Assembly (NCBI GenBank): GCA_900538355.1
Contig: UPXS01000028.1
Coordinates: 1-22,131 of the forward strand
Origin: an uncultured Veillonella sp.
Lineage (GTDB): Bacteria; Bacillota; Negativicutes; Veillonellales; Veillonellaceae
DNA: 22,131 bases
Direction: 5' to 3'
This document shows, one piece after another, positions 14,045 to 22,131 of this stretch (position 1 is its first letter; each line of letters opens with the position of its first letter). Position numbers and translations under genes: made by a program. The notes under the pieces are model-generated. The model was not told where the DNA came from and did no database searches. It was given only the letters and a program-made list of their open reading frames with translations.

Positions 14045-17000
14045 GTGCTAGACGTAAATGAATTCGATTCCATGCGAATCGGTTTAGCCTCTCCAGAGCA
14101 GATCTTAGCTTGGTCTCATGGGGAAGTTAAGAAACCTGAAACTATTAACTACCGTACGTTGAAGCCAGAACGTGATGGTCTATTCTGCGAACGCATTTTT
14201 GGACCAACAAAGGACTGGGAATGTCACTGCGGCAAATATAAACGCATTCGCCATAAAGGCGTAGTCTGCGATAAATGTGGTGTAGAGGTTACACGTGCAA
14301 AAGTACGTCGTGAACGTATGGGCCATATCCAATTGGCTACTCCTGTATCTCACATTTGGTACTTTAAAGGTATCCCATCCCGCATGGGCCTAATCCTTGA
14401 TGTATCTCCACGTTCCTTGGAACGCGTATTATACTTTGCTTCCTACATCGTAGTAGATCCAGCTGGTACTCCATTGGCAAAACGCCAATTGTTGTCCGAG
14501 CAAGAGTACCGCGAATATGAAGCTCAATTTAACGAAGACGGTTATACTATCGGTGGTAAATCTGTCGTAATCGAAACAGTAGCTCAACGTAACGAACGTT
14601 TGGCTATTGTTCGCGAAGCACAACGCAAAGAGCGCTATAATGCGGCTCTTCGCGATGATGCAACAATCCCAGAAGCAGATAAAGAATACGAAGAATTAAC
14701 TCGTGAAGAGCGTTATGAATTGGGCGCTGCTGAAGAGGTTCTCTTCGCATGTATCGACATGGGTGCTGAGGCTGTAAAAGCTCTCTTAGCAGAACTTGAT
14801 TTAGAAGCATTGAATGCTGAATTGCGCGAAGAATTGAACACTGCTAGTGGTCAACGTAAAATCCGTGCAGTTCGTCGTTTAGAAGTAGTAGAAGCATTCC
14901 GTCAATCTGGCAACCGCCCAGAATGGATGATTATGGATGTTGTTCCTGTTATCCCACCTGAATTGCGCCCTATGGTTCAATTAGATGGTGGTCGTTTCGC
15001 TACATCTGACCTCAATGATTTGTACCGTCGTGTTATCAACCGTAACAACCGTTTGAAACGTTTGTTAGACTTAGGTGCTCCTGACATCATCGTGCGCAAC
15101 GAAAAACGTATGCTTCAAGAAGCTGTTGACGCATTGATCGATAATGGTCGCCGTGGCCGTCCTGTAACAGGTCCTGGTAACCGTCCATTGAAATCCTTGT
15201 CCGATATGCTTAAAGGTAAACAAGGGCGTTTCCGTCAAAACTTGCTTGGTAAACGTGTTGACTACTCTGGTCGTTCCGTTATCGTAGTAGGTCCTGAACT
15301 TAAAATGCACCAATGTGGTTTGCCTAAAGAAATGGCATTGGAATTGTTCAAACCTTTCGTTATGAAACGTTTGGTAGAACGCGGTCAAGCATCCAATATC
15401 AAGGCGGCTAAACGCCAAGTTGAAAGAATTGGCCCTGGTGTATGGGAATCCTTGGAAGAGGTAATCAAAGAACATCCAGTTCTCTTGAACCGTGCCCCTA
15501 CATTGCATAGACTTGGTATTCAAGCCTTCGAACCAATCCTTTGGGAAGGCCGTGCTATCAAATTACATCCATTAGTATGTACAGCCTTCAACGCCGACTT
15601 TGACGGTGACCAAATGGCGTGTCACTTACCATTGTCCGTAGAAGCACAAGCAGAAGCTCGTACATTGATGCTTTCTAGCCATAACATCTTGTCCACTAAA
15701 GACGGTAAACCAGTAGCAGTACCTTCTCAAGATATGATCTTGGGTACATACTACTTAACAGTTGTACGCGAAGATACTCGTGATAAAGCAAAAACATTTG
15801 CTACTTATGACGAAGTAATGCTTGCATACGAGTCTCATATCATTGGCTTGCAAGATATTCTTTATATCCGTTTGCCTGACCATGGTCGTGTAGAAACTAC
15901 AGCTGGTCGCTTAATCTTCAACAATGCATTATTCCCAGAATTATGGCAATACGAAAAACGCGAAGATGGCACTTACTCTTTAGGTAAGGTTATGGATAAG
16001 AAAACAGTTGGTAAATTGGTTGACCAATGCTTCCAATTGTTTGGCAATGAAAAGACTGCAGAACTCTTGGACCGTATTAAATCCTTGGGTTACTCCTTCG
16101 CTCGTCGCGCAGGTATGACTGTAGCTATTGCAGATATTAAAGTACCAGAGGTAAAAACTGGTTTATTAGACACAGCAGAACAAGAAGTAGAAAAAGTATC
16201 TCGCTTGTATCGCCGTGGTCTTATTACAGAAGAAGAACGTTACCGTAAAACTATCCAATTGTGGACTCAAGCAACAGAAGATGTTACTGATGCCATGATG
16301 GATAATATGGCGCGCGACAAAGATGGCTTCAACCCTGTTTATATGATGGCTATCTCTGGTGCCCGTGGTAACAAACAACAGATCCGTCAGCTTGCTGGTA
16401 TGCGTGGTTTGATGGCCGATCCATCTGGTCGTATCATCGACTTGCCAATCAAAGCAAACTTTAAAGAAGGCTTGACTGTATTGGATTACTTTACATCCTC
16501 TCACGGTGCTCGTAAAGGTTTGGCCGATACAGCGCTTCGTACAGCTGACTCCGGTTACTTGACTCGTCGTCTTGTTGACGTATCTCAAGACGTTATCGTT
16601 CGTGAGGACGATTGTGACGTTGTAGGTATCGATCTCGTTCGTGAACGCGCTCGTTTGGCTACATCTCCGCGTCAAGCATTGGAATTGTTGAAAGACAAGC
16701 TTATTGGTCGTGTTCTAGATAAAGATGTAGTGAATGTAGAAACAGGGGAACTTGTTGTACCTGCTGAAACTATCTTGGACGAACAATGCTTAGCTGATAT
16801 TGCAGAATCCGGTGTTACATCTGTCGCATTGCGCGGTGCTCACTTGGGTTCTGATAGTGATATCAACCATACTAATTTGGTTCAAAAAATTATTCTTGGT
16901 GAAAGCGATGACAGCATCCGTGCAACATTAAAAGAAACTATGGTTCAAAATATGTTGAACAAAGATACTGTACAAGCAATTGTTGACAGTGAAGGTGTAG

Positions 17001-18247
17001 AAATCTTCCCTGCTAATACACGCCTCACTGAAGAAGGTATCGAAGCTATTCTTAACTCCGATGTAAAAGAAGTACAAGTACGCAACAACGAAATCCATGG
17101 TATCGAAGTGGAAGCAATCGTTGAAGGTACTGGCGTTATTGAACCATTAAAAGATCGTATCGTAGGCCGTATTGCAGCTGAAGAATTAGTTAATAAAGAA
17201 ACTGGCGAAGTTATCGTTCCTCTTAACGGTGAAATCACAGAACCATTGGCTGATGAAGTTGTAAAACACTACGAAACAGTTAAAATCCGTTCCGTATTGA
17301 CTTGCCGCAGCCCTTATGGCGTATGTCGCAAGTGCTATGGTCGCGACCTTGGTACAGGTGGTCAAGTTCAAGTTGGTGAAGCTGTAGGTATTATTGCAGC
17401 GCAATCCATCGGTGAACCTGGTACTCAGTTGACAATGCGTACATTCCATACAGGTGGTGTCGCAGGTGACGATATCACACAAGGTTTGCCACGTGTCGAA
17501 GAATTGTTCGAAGCGCGTAAACCAAAACGTAATGCTATCATCGCAGAAAACGAAGGTACAGTTCGCGTTGTACCTAACGAAGGTAAAAAAGGTACTAATA
17601 CTATCTTCATCACTGGTGAGGACGGTATTGAACTCGATTACCTCATCCCTTATGGTTCCCGCATTATCGTTAAAGACGGTGATGTTGTATCCTTGGGCGC
17701 TCGTTTGACAGAAGGTTCTATCAACCCTCATGACATTATGCGCGTAATGGGTACTGAAGCAACTCAACGTTACCTCGTATACGAAGTACAAAAAGTATAT
17801 AAATCTCAAGGTGTAGAAATTAACGATAAACATATCGAAGTTATCGTTCGTCAAATGCTTCATAAAGTAAAAGTTGAAACAGCTGGCGATGCTGATATGC
17901 TTCCAGGGGATATGGTCGACGTTAATACCTTTGACGAAGAAAACCGTCGTCTTACTCTTAATGGCCGTGAAAATGCTACAGGCAAACGTACATTATTGGG
18001 TATTACAAAAGCCGCTTTGGCAACGGATTCCTTCTTGTCTGCAGCGTCCTTCCAAGAAACAACACGTGTTCTTACCGACGCCGCTATTAAAGGTAAAATC
18101 GATCCATTATTGGGCTTAAAAGAAAACGTAATCATCGGTAAATTGATCCCTGCTGGTACTGGCATGAGCCGTTACCGTAAGATTGAGGTTGTTAAAAACA
18201 CACCTGAAATCATCGATATTACAGAAGAAGCTGCTGTAGAAGAATAA
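14045..18247 (+). CDS. rpoC: DNA-directed RNA polymerase subunit beta'
   Basis: The product is 1400 residues, about 200 longer than B. subtilis RpoC. The GTG start lies 8 bases after AGGGAG and begins MLDVNEFDSMRIG, as in the family. The zinc ribbon uses Cys60, Cys62, Cys75 and Cys78. The catalytic motif NADFDGD (516-522) has Asp518, Asp520 and Asp522. The second zinc site uses Cys857, Cys1087, Cys1094 and Cys1097. A charged insertion lies at about 170-236. A second, between Cys857 and Cys1087, contains three related copies of one subdomain (886-930, 970-1013, 1039-1083). The trigger-loop region GEAVGIIAAQSIGEPGTQLT is intact. The gene is cotranscribed with rpoB and ends at a strong terminator. 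Confidence 0.97.
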   Translation: MLDVNEFDSMRIGLASPEQILAWSHGEVKKPETINYRTLKPERDGLFCERIFGPTKDWECHCGKYKRIRHKGVVCDKCGVEVTRAKVRRERMGHIQLATPVSHIWYFKGIPSRMGLILDVSPRSLERVLYFASYIVVDPAGTPLAKRQLLSEQEYREYEAQFNEDGYTIGGKSVVIETVAQRNERLAIVREAQRKERYNAALRDDATIPEADKEYEELTREERYELGAAEEVLFACIDMGAEAVKALLAELDLEALNAELREELNTASGQRKIRAVRRLEVVEAFRQSGNRPEWMIMDVVPVIPPELRPMVQLDGGRFATSDLNDLYRRVINRNNRLKRLLDLGAPDIIVRNEKRMLQEAVDALIDNGRRGRPVTGPGNRPLKSLSDMLKGKQGRFRQNLLGKRVDYSGRSVIVVGPELKMHQCGLPKEMALELFKPFVMKRLVERGQASNIKAAKRQVERIGPGVWESLEEVIKEHPVLLNRAPTLHRLGIQAFEPILWEGRAIKLHPLVCTAFNADFDGDQMACHLPLSVEAQAEARTLMLSSHNILSTKDGKPVAVPSQDMILGTYYLTVVREDTRDKAKTFATYDEVMLAYESHIIGLQDILYIRLPDHGRVETTAGRLIFNNALFPELWQYEKREDGTYSLGKVMDKKTVGKLVDQCFQLFGNEKTAELLDRIKSLGYSFARRAGMTVAIADIKVPEVKTGLLDTAEQEVEKVSRLYRRGLITEEERYRKTIQLWTQATEDVTDAMMDNMARDKDGFNPVYMMAISGARGNKQQIRQLAGMRGLMADPSGRIIDLPIKANFKEGLTVLDYFTSSHGARKGLADTALRTADSGYLTRRLVDVSQDVIVREDDCDVVGIDLVRERARLATSPRQALELLKDKLIGRVLDKDVVNVETGELVVPAETILDEQCLADIAESGVTSVALRGAHLGSDSDINHTNLVQKIILGESDDSIRATLKETMVQNMLNKDTVQAIVDSEGVEIFPANTRLTEEGIEAILNSDVKEVQVRNNEIHGIEVEAIVEGTGVIEPLKDRIVGRIAAEELVNKETGEVIVPLNGEITEPLADEVVKHYETVKIRSVLTCRSPYGVCRKCYGRDLGTGGQVQVGEAVGIIAAQSIGEPGTQLTMRTFHTGGVAGDDITQGLPRVEELFEARKPKRNAIIAENEGTVRVVPNEGKKGTNTIFITGEDGIELDYLIPYGSRIIVKDGDVVSLGARLTEGSINPHDIMRVMGTEATQRYLVYEVQKVYKSQGVEINDKHIEVIVRQMLHKVKVETAGDADMLPGDMVDVNTFDEENRRLTLNGRENATGKRTLLGITKAALATDSFLSAASFQETTRVLTDAAIKGKIDPLLGLKENVIIGKLIPAGTGMSRYRKIEVVKNTPEIIDITEEAAVEE

Positions 18248-18260
18248 TCTATTGCAATAG

Positions 18261-18293
18261 AAGAGAGCGTGCCTTAGGGCACGCTCTTTTTTT
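18261..18293 (+). terminator. Rho-independent terminator of rpoBC
   Basis: A 10-bp GC-rich stem (18264-18273 with 18278-18287), extended by A-T and G-T pairs, has a 4-nt loop and a run of T. Confidence 0.93.
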
Positions 18294-18612
18294 ATAGATA
18301 CTAAATTTCTCTGTTAAGATGTAATTGTCAGAAAGAATAAATAAACCTATACGTTTAATAATATAGATATATTGAATATGGTTAATAAAATTGAACTAAA
18401 AAATGACTATTTATTTTTCAGTTATATCAATTATGCATACATGAATTGTGATTAATTAAAGTAATATGAAAATTATGTATAAAAATGAGAATAAAATAGC
18501 TGTTTTTGCATAAAAATTACATATATTGTTATATGATTCGCCATTATGAAACGCACGGAAACGTGTACACATAAAATGCAGTTGTATAGCGGTGTGAAGC
18601 GTTGAAAAACGT
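18294..18612. other. AT-rich intergenic stretch without a supported gene
   Basis: Very AT-rich DNA lies between the rpoC terminator and the next promoter. No ORF here has a credible ribosome site. Visible items are CACG-GAAA-CGTG (18554-18565), the overlapping palindrome GTGTACAC (18563-18570), and a weak possible promoter, TTGCAT (18506-18511) with TTATAT (18529-18534) at 17 bp. The AT tracts could act as UP-element or bent DNA for the promoter downstream; this is inference. Confidence 0.5.
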
Positions 18613-18641
18613 TTGACATGTGATTGTGTAATTGGTATACT
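18613..18641 (+). promoter_or_regulatory. Strong promoter of the L7Ae-like/rpsL/rpsG/fusA/tuf operon
   Basis: A perfect TTGACA (18613-18618) and TATACT (18636-18641) are separated by 17 bp, with TGG making an extended -10. Transcription should start near 18648, leaving a leader of about 54 nt. That leader holds TGCT/AGCA (18649-18652 with 18674-18677) and GGCA/TGCC (18657-18668). Confidence 0.85.
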
Positions 18642-18701
18642 TACATAGTGCTCAGGGGCAAGTATGCCTAAGTAGCATAATTTCGTAAGGAGAATTTTAC
18701 T

Positions 18702-18947
18702 ATGGACATTGCCCATCTGAAGTCGATGAACAAAACAATCGGTGCCAAGCAAACGTTGAAAAACATTGCACGAGGGACTGTGAAGTATGTGTTCGTAGGA
18801 CATGATAGTGATGAAAGTGTAGTTGGACCTATACGAAATGCTTGTGCTGAACAGGGAATACCTGTGAATGACAAGCACACTATGGATGACCTTGGTCGTG
18901 CGTGTCGCATTAAAGTGCGGGCCACAGCGGTAGGTATCCTACGTTAA
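18702..18947 (+). CDS. L7Ae/L30e-family RNA-binding ribosomal protein (YbxF/RplGB-like)
   Basis: The 81-residue product belongs to the L7Ae/L30e/Gadd45 family. KQTLKNIARGTVKYVFVGHDSD and the VGPIRNACAEQGIPV segment give the family's alternating alpha/beta pattern, followed by LGRACRIKVRATAVGI. Bacterial members in this position (B. subtilis YbxF/RplGB) bind kink-turn RNA. AAGGAG lies 10 bases before the ATG. It is the first gene of the str-type operon, 76 bp before rpsL, as in many Firmicutes. Its exact role in the ribosome is not settled in the family, so I leave the symbol empty. Confidence 0.88.
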   Translation: MDIAHLKSMNKTIGAKQTLKNIARGTVKYVFVGHDSDESVVGPIRNACAEQGIPVNDKHTMDDLGRACRIKVRATAVGILR

Positions 18948-19023
18948 TCTTGGTAATATCCGATGTAACACTTTGTTATGACGGATCAATTATAAATCTC
19001 AAATTTGGAAAGGAGGTGCCCAA

Positions 19024-19398
19024 ATGCCAACAATTAATCAGCTAGTACGCAAAGGTCGCATGAGCTTGACTAAAAAATCTACAGCTCCAGCACTTCAAGA
19101 ATCTCCACAAAAACGTGGTGTATGTACTCGTGTGTACACAGCTACTCCAAAGAAACCAAACTCCGCGCTTCGTAAAGTTGCCCGTGTACGTTTGACAAAC
19201 GCTATTGAAGTAACTGCTTACATCCCAGGCATTGGTCACAATTTACAAGAACACAGTGTTGTACTTATCAGAGGCGGTCGTGTAAAAGACCTTCCAGGTG
19301 TGCGTTATCACATCGTTCGTGGTGCATTGGATACAGCTGGCGTACAAAACCGTATGCAAAGTCGTTCCAAATACGGCGCGAAAAAAGCTAAAAAATAA
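19024..19398 (+). CDS. rpsL: 30S ribosomal protein S12
   Basis: The 124-residue product is the decoding-centre protein S12. The N-terminus MPTINQLVRKGR, the TPKKPNSALRKV loop (41-52) and LIRGGRVKDLPGVRYH (81-96) are all intact. Lysines at the classic streptomycin-resistance positions in both loops are wild type. The Asp in RVKDLPG, which is methylthiolated in some bacteria, is present. AAAGGAGGTG lies 5 bases before the ATG. rpsG follows after about 52 bp. Confidence 0.97.
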   Translation: MPTINQLVRKGRMSLTKKSTAPALQESPQKRGVCTRVYTATPKKPNSALRKVARVRLTNAIEVTAYIPGIGHNLQEHSVVLIRGGRVKDLPGVRYHIVRGALDTAGVQNRMQSRSKYGAKKAKK

Positions 19399-19450
19399 TT
19401 TTAGCCATTAAACGAAATTAACACACATCATTATAAAGGAGGAATTGAAC

Positions 19451-19921
19451 ATGCCAAGAAAAGGCCCTGTTCCGAAACGTGATGTACTTCCAGATCCGGT
19501 GTACAACAGCAAATTAGTAACACGTTTCATTAACAAAGTTATGTACGATGGCAAAAAAGGCATTGCTGAAACTATCGTATATGATGCATTCGAAATTATT
19601 CGTTCCAAAATGGGTCAAGACCCAATGGAAGTTTTTGATCAAGCATTGAAAAATGTTATGCCTGTACTTGAAGTACGTGCTCGCCGTATCGGTGGTGCTA
19701 ACTATCAAGTGCCAGTTGAAGTTCGTGCTGATCGCCGTCAAACACTCGGTATTCGCTGGGTTGTAAACTACGCTCGTCTTCGTGGTGAACGCACTATGAA
19801 AGAACGCTTAGCAGGCGAATTGATGGACGCTTTCAACAATGCAGGCGCTGCAATCAAGAAAAAAGAAGATACTCATAAAATGGCAGAAGCTAATAAAGCA
19901 TTTGCTCATTATCGTTGGTAA
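19451..19921 (+). CDS. rpsG: 30S ribosomal protein S7
   Basis: The 156-residue product is the usual bacterial length. S7 nucleates assembly of the 30S head and contacts the E-site tRNA. Visible are MPRKGPVPKRDVLPDPVY, LVTRFINKVMYDGKKG and the basic segment RRIGGANYQVPVEVRADRR. The frame allows a TTG two codons earlier, but the ATG at 19451, 8 bases after AAGGAGG, matches the family N-terminus. fusA begins 15 bp after the stop, with its ribosome site just downstream of the rpsG stop codon. Confidence 0.97.
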   Translation: MPRKGPVPKRDVLPDPVYNSKLVTRFINKVMYDGKKGIAETIVYDAFEIIRSKMGQDPMEVFDQALKNVMPVLEVRARRIGGANYQVPVEVRADRRQTLGIRWVVNYARLRGERTMKERLAGELMDAFNNAGAAIKKKEDTHKMAEANKAFAHYRW

Positions 19922-19936
19922 TAAGAGGTGACAACT

Positions 19937-22012
19937 GTGGCAAGAGAGTTTTCCTTAGCAAAAACTCGTAATATCGGTATCATGGCTCACATCGATGCTG
20001 GTAAGACAACAACTACAGAACGTATCCTCTACTATACAGGTATCGTTCACAAGATCGGCGAAGTACATGAAGGTGCTGCTACGATGGACTGGATGGCGCA
20101 AGAACAAGAACGTGGTATCACAATCACTTCTGCGGCGACAACATGTCACTGGAAAGATCATCGTATCAATATCATCGATACTCCTGGTCACGTTGACTTT
20201 ACTGTAGAAGTAGAACGTTCTTTACGTGTACTTGATGGCTCCGTAGCGGTGTTCAGTGCTAAAGGCGGCGTTGAACCTCAATCCGAAACAGTATGGCGTC
20301 AAGCATCTAACTACGGCGTACCTCGTATCGCTTATGTAAATAAGATGGATACAGTAGGTGCTGACTTCTTCAACGTAGTTGATATGATGAAATCCCGTTT
20401 GGGTGCAAATTCCGTAGCTATCCAAGTGCCAATCGGCGCTGAAGATACTTTCGAAGGCATCATCGATTTGATGACTATGAAAGCGGAAATTTACAAATCC
20501 GATGACGGTAAAGAATATGAAATCACTGATATCCCAGCAGAATATCAAGAAGTAGCTGAAGCTCGTCGCGAAATGATGATCGATGCTATCGCTGAAACTG
20601 ATGACGATATCATGATGAAATATTTGGAAGGCGAAGAAATCTCCATCGAAGAATTGAAAACAGCATTGCGTAAAGCAGTTATTGCTAACCAATTGTTCCC
20701 AGTTCTTTGTGGTTCTTCCTACAAAAACAAAGGTGTACAAATGTTGTTGGACGCTGTTGTAGATTACATGCCAGCTCCTATCGACATCCCAGCTATTAAA
20801 GGTATCGTTCCTGGTACTGAAGAAGAAACTACTCGTCCTTCTTCCGATGAAGAGCCATTCTCTGCATTGGCATTCAAAATCATGGCTGACTCTTATGTTG
20901 GTAAATTAGCGTTCTTCCGCGTGTACTCCGGTACATTGGAATCCGGTTCCTACGTTTTCAACTCCACAAAAGGTAAAAAAGAACGTATCGGCCGTATTCT
21001 TCAAATGCACGCTAACACTCGTAAAGAAATCGACATGGTTTACGCTGGCGACATCGCTGCAGCTGTAGGCTTGAAAGATACTACTACTGGTGATACTCTT
21101 TGTGATGAAAAGAATCCTGTAATCCTTGAATCCATGGAATTCCCTGAACCAGTTATCTCCGTTGCTGTTGAACCTAAAACAAAAGCTGACCAAGAAAAAA
21201 TGGGTACAGCTCTTGCTCGTTTGGCAGAAGAAGATCCTACTTTCAAAGTTCGTACTGATGAAGAAACAGGTCAAACTATTATCTCCGGTATGGGCGAACT
21301 TCACTTGGATATCATCGTTGACCGTATGAACCGTGAGTTCAAAGTAGACTGCAACGTAGGTAAACCTCAAGTAGCATATCGCGAAACTATCCGTAAAGCA
21401 GTTAAAGCTGAAGGTAAATTCGTACGTCAATCTGGTGGTCGTGGTCAATATGGTCACTGCTGGTTGGAATTGATTCCACAAGAACCAGGTGCTGGCTTCG
21501 AATTTGAAAATAAGGTCGTAGGTGGTGCGATTCCTCGTGAATACATCGGACCTGTAGAAAACGGTGTTAAAGAAGCTATGGAATCCGGTGTTATCGCTGG
21601 TTATCCAATGGTTGACATCAAAGTTATCGTATTTGACGGCTCCTACCATGACGTTGACTCCAACGAAATGGCCTTCAAAATCGCTGGTTCCATGGGCTTT
21701 AAAGAAGGTGCTCGCAAAGCAGATCCTGCATTGCTTGAACCATACATGTCCGTAGAAGTAGACGTTCCTGAAGAATACATGGGCGACGTTATCGGTGACT
21801 TGAACTCCCGTCGTGGTCGCATGGACGGCATGGAAGCTCGTAATGGTAACCAACATATCAAAGCATATGTTCCATTGAGCGAAATGTTCGGTTACGCAAC
21901 TGACCTTCGTTCCAAAACTCAAGGTCGCGGTAACTACTCCATGACATTCGATCATTACGAAGAAGTTCCTAAGAAAATTGCTGAAGAAATTCAAGCAAAG
22001 AAAAACGGTTAA
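19937..22012 (+). CDS. fusA: Elongation factor G
   Basis: The 691-residue translocase GTPase moves tRNA and mRNA through the ribosome and helps recycle it. The G-domain motifs are in place: AHIDAGKT (17-24), RGITI in switch I (59-63), DTPGH (81-85), NKMD (135-138), and a GSSYKNKGV segment. Domains II-V follow, with GMGELHLDI and the domain IV segment RQSGGRGQYGHC. I place the start at the second GTG (19937). AGAGGTG lies 5 bases before it, and the product then begins MAREFSLAKTRNIGIMAHID like other EF-Gs. The upstream GTG at 19928 lies within that ribosome site. No terminator separates it from tuf. Confidence 0.96.
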   Translation: MAREFSLAKTRNIGIMAHIDAGKTTTTERILYYTGIVHKIGEVHEGAATMDWMAQEQERGITITSAATTCHWKDHRINIIDTPGHVDFTVEVERSLRVLDGSVAVFSAKGGVEPQSETVWRQASNYGVPRIAYVNKMDTVGADFFNVVDMMKSRLGANSVAIQVPIGAEDTFEGIIDLMTMKAEIYKSDDGKEYEITDIPAEYQEVAEARREMMIDAIAETDDDIMMKYLEGEEISIEELKTALRKAVIANQLFPVLCGSSYKNKGVQMLLDAVVDYMPAPIDIPAIKGIVPGTEEETTRPSSDEEPFSALAFKIMADSYVGKLAFFRVYSGTLESGSYVFNSTKGKKERIGRILQMHANTRKEIDMVYAGDIAAAVGLKDTTTGDTLCDEKNPVILESMEFPEPVISVAVEPKTKADQEKMGTALARLAEEDPTFKVRTDEETGQTIISGMGELHLDIIVDRMNREFKVDCNVGKPQVAYRETIRKAVKAEGKFVRQSGGRGQYGHCWLELIPQEPGAGFEFENKVVGGAIPREYIGPVENGVKEAMESGVIAGYPMVDIKVIVFDGSYHDVDSNEMAFKIAGSMGFKEGARKADPALLEPYMSVEVDVPEEYMGDVIGDLNSRRGRMDGMEARNGNQHIKAYVPLSEMFGYATDLRSKTQGRGNYSMTFDHYEEVPKKIAEEIQAKKNG

Positions 22013-22062
22013 TCTTACATTAGATTAATAGAATTACTATTTTCCTCGGAGGATAATTTAAA

Positions 22063-22131
22063 ATGGCAAAAGAAAAATTTGAACGTACGAAACCGCATGT
22101 TAACATCGGTCCAATCGGTCACGTTGACCAT
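22063..22131 (+). CDS. tuf: Elongation factor Tu, N-terminal start (partial, runs off the right edge)
   Basis: Twenty-three codons are present. They begin MAKEKFERTKPHVNIG and run into GHVDH, the start of the EF-Tu G domain before the P-loop lysine. CGGAGG lies 10 bases before the ATG. It follows fusA by 50 bp with no terminator, the usual fusA-tuf pair. Residue 17 is Pro (GPIGHVDH) where most EF-Tu proteins have Thr. Confidence 0.95.
   Translation, partial: MAKEKFERTKPHVNIGPIGHVDH

Noticed and set aside
18456..18878. Minus-strand 140-codon frame over the AT-rich gap
   Set aside because: It overlaps the strong plus-strand promoter and the L7Ae-like gene, has no convincing ribosome site, and looks like low-complexity AT translation.
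20906..21994. Long open frame (362 codons) antisense to fusA
   Set aside because: Its residue make-up, rich in Phe, Cys, His and Thr, is typical of the reverse complement of a codon-biased gene. fusA accounts for the sequence. The same holds for the reverse frames at 11319-12071, 17186-17863 and others.

Overview
This window is a bacterial core information-processing region of about 22 kb. It runs from the last codons of one EF-Tu gene (tuf) to the first 23 codons of a second tuf in the same orientation. Gene content and order (tuf, rpmG-secE-nusG-rplK-rplA-rplJ-rplL, rpoB-rpoC, an L7Ae-like gene, rpsL-rpsG-fusA-tuf), AT-rich spacers and strong GGAGG-type ribosome binding sites point to a Firmicute-lineage organism. 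The enlarged RNA polymerase subunits, a quinol-type nitric oxide reductase, aspartate ammonia-lyase, and an ArnT/PMT-like glycosyltransferase that suits a cell with lipopolysaccharide best fit the diderm Negativicutes, most likely Veillonella. That genus call is recognition and inference; no database search was possible.

Layout. (1) 1-100: tuf 3' end and its terminator. (2) 101-2581: norB with its own candidate operator, extended -10 promoter, possible Shine-Dalgarno (SD) sequestering hairpin and terminator. (3) 2637-6175: a strong promoter, then rpmG, secE, nusG, rplK, rplA, rplJ and rplL, closed by a bidirectional terminator. L1-type mRNA elements precede rplK and rplA, and an L10 leader attenuator precedes rplJ. 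(4) 6235-9606: two genes that split the usual rplL-rpoB linkage, a minus-strand membrane glycosyltransferase and a plus-strand aspA that diverge from a shared regulatory region. (5) 9592-18293: the rpoBC operon, whose -35 box lies inside the aspA terminator, with a leader of about 235 nt. (6) 18613 to the end: a strong extended -10 promoter driving L7Ae-like, rpsL, rpsG, fusA and tuf.

The genes make the ribosomal stalk and L1 protuberance (L11, L1, L10, L7/L12), the RNA polymerase catalytic core with its elongation factor NusG, the small-subunit proteins S12 and S7, and the elongation factors. SecE belongs to the protein export channel. norB (NO removal) and aspA (aspartate to fumarate, feeding fumarate/succinate metabolism) are metabolic additions with their own control signals.

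I found no CRISPR array, insertion sequence, prophage, tRNA or rRNA. I did not find a new multigene system. The most interesting signals are large lineage-type insertions in RpoB and RpoC, including a threefold repeated subdomain in RpoC, and several compact regulatory elements: a doubled L1 site, the norB SD hairpin, the aspA operator-like repeats and the rpoB leader.
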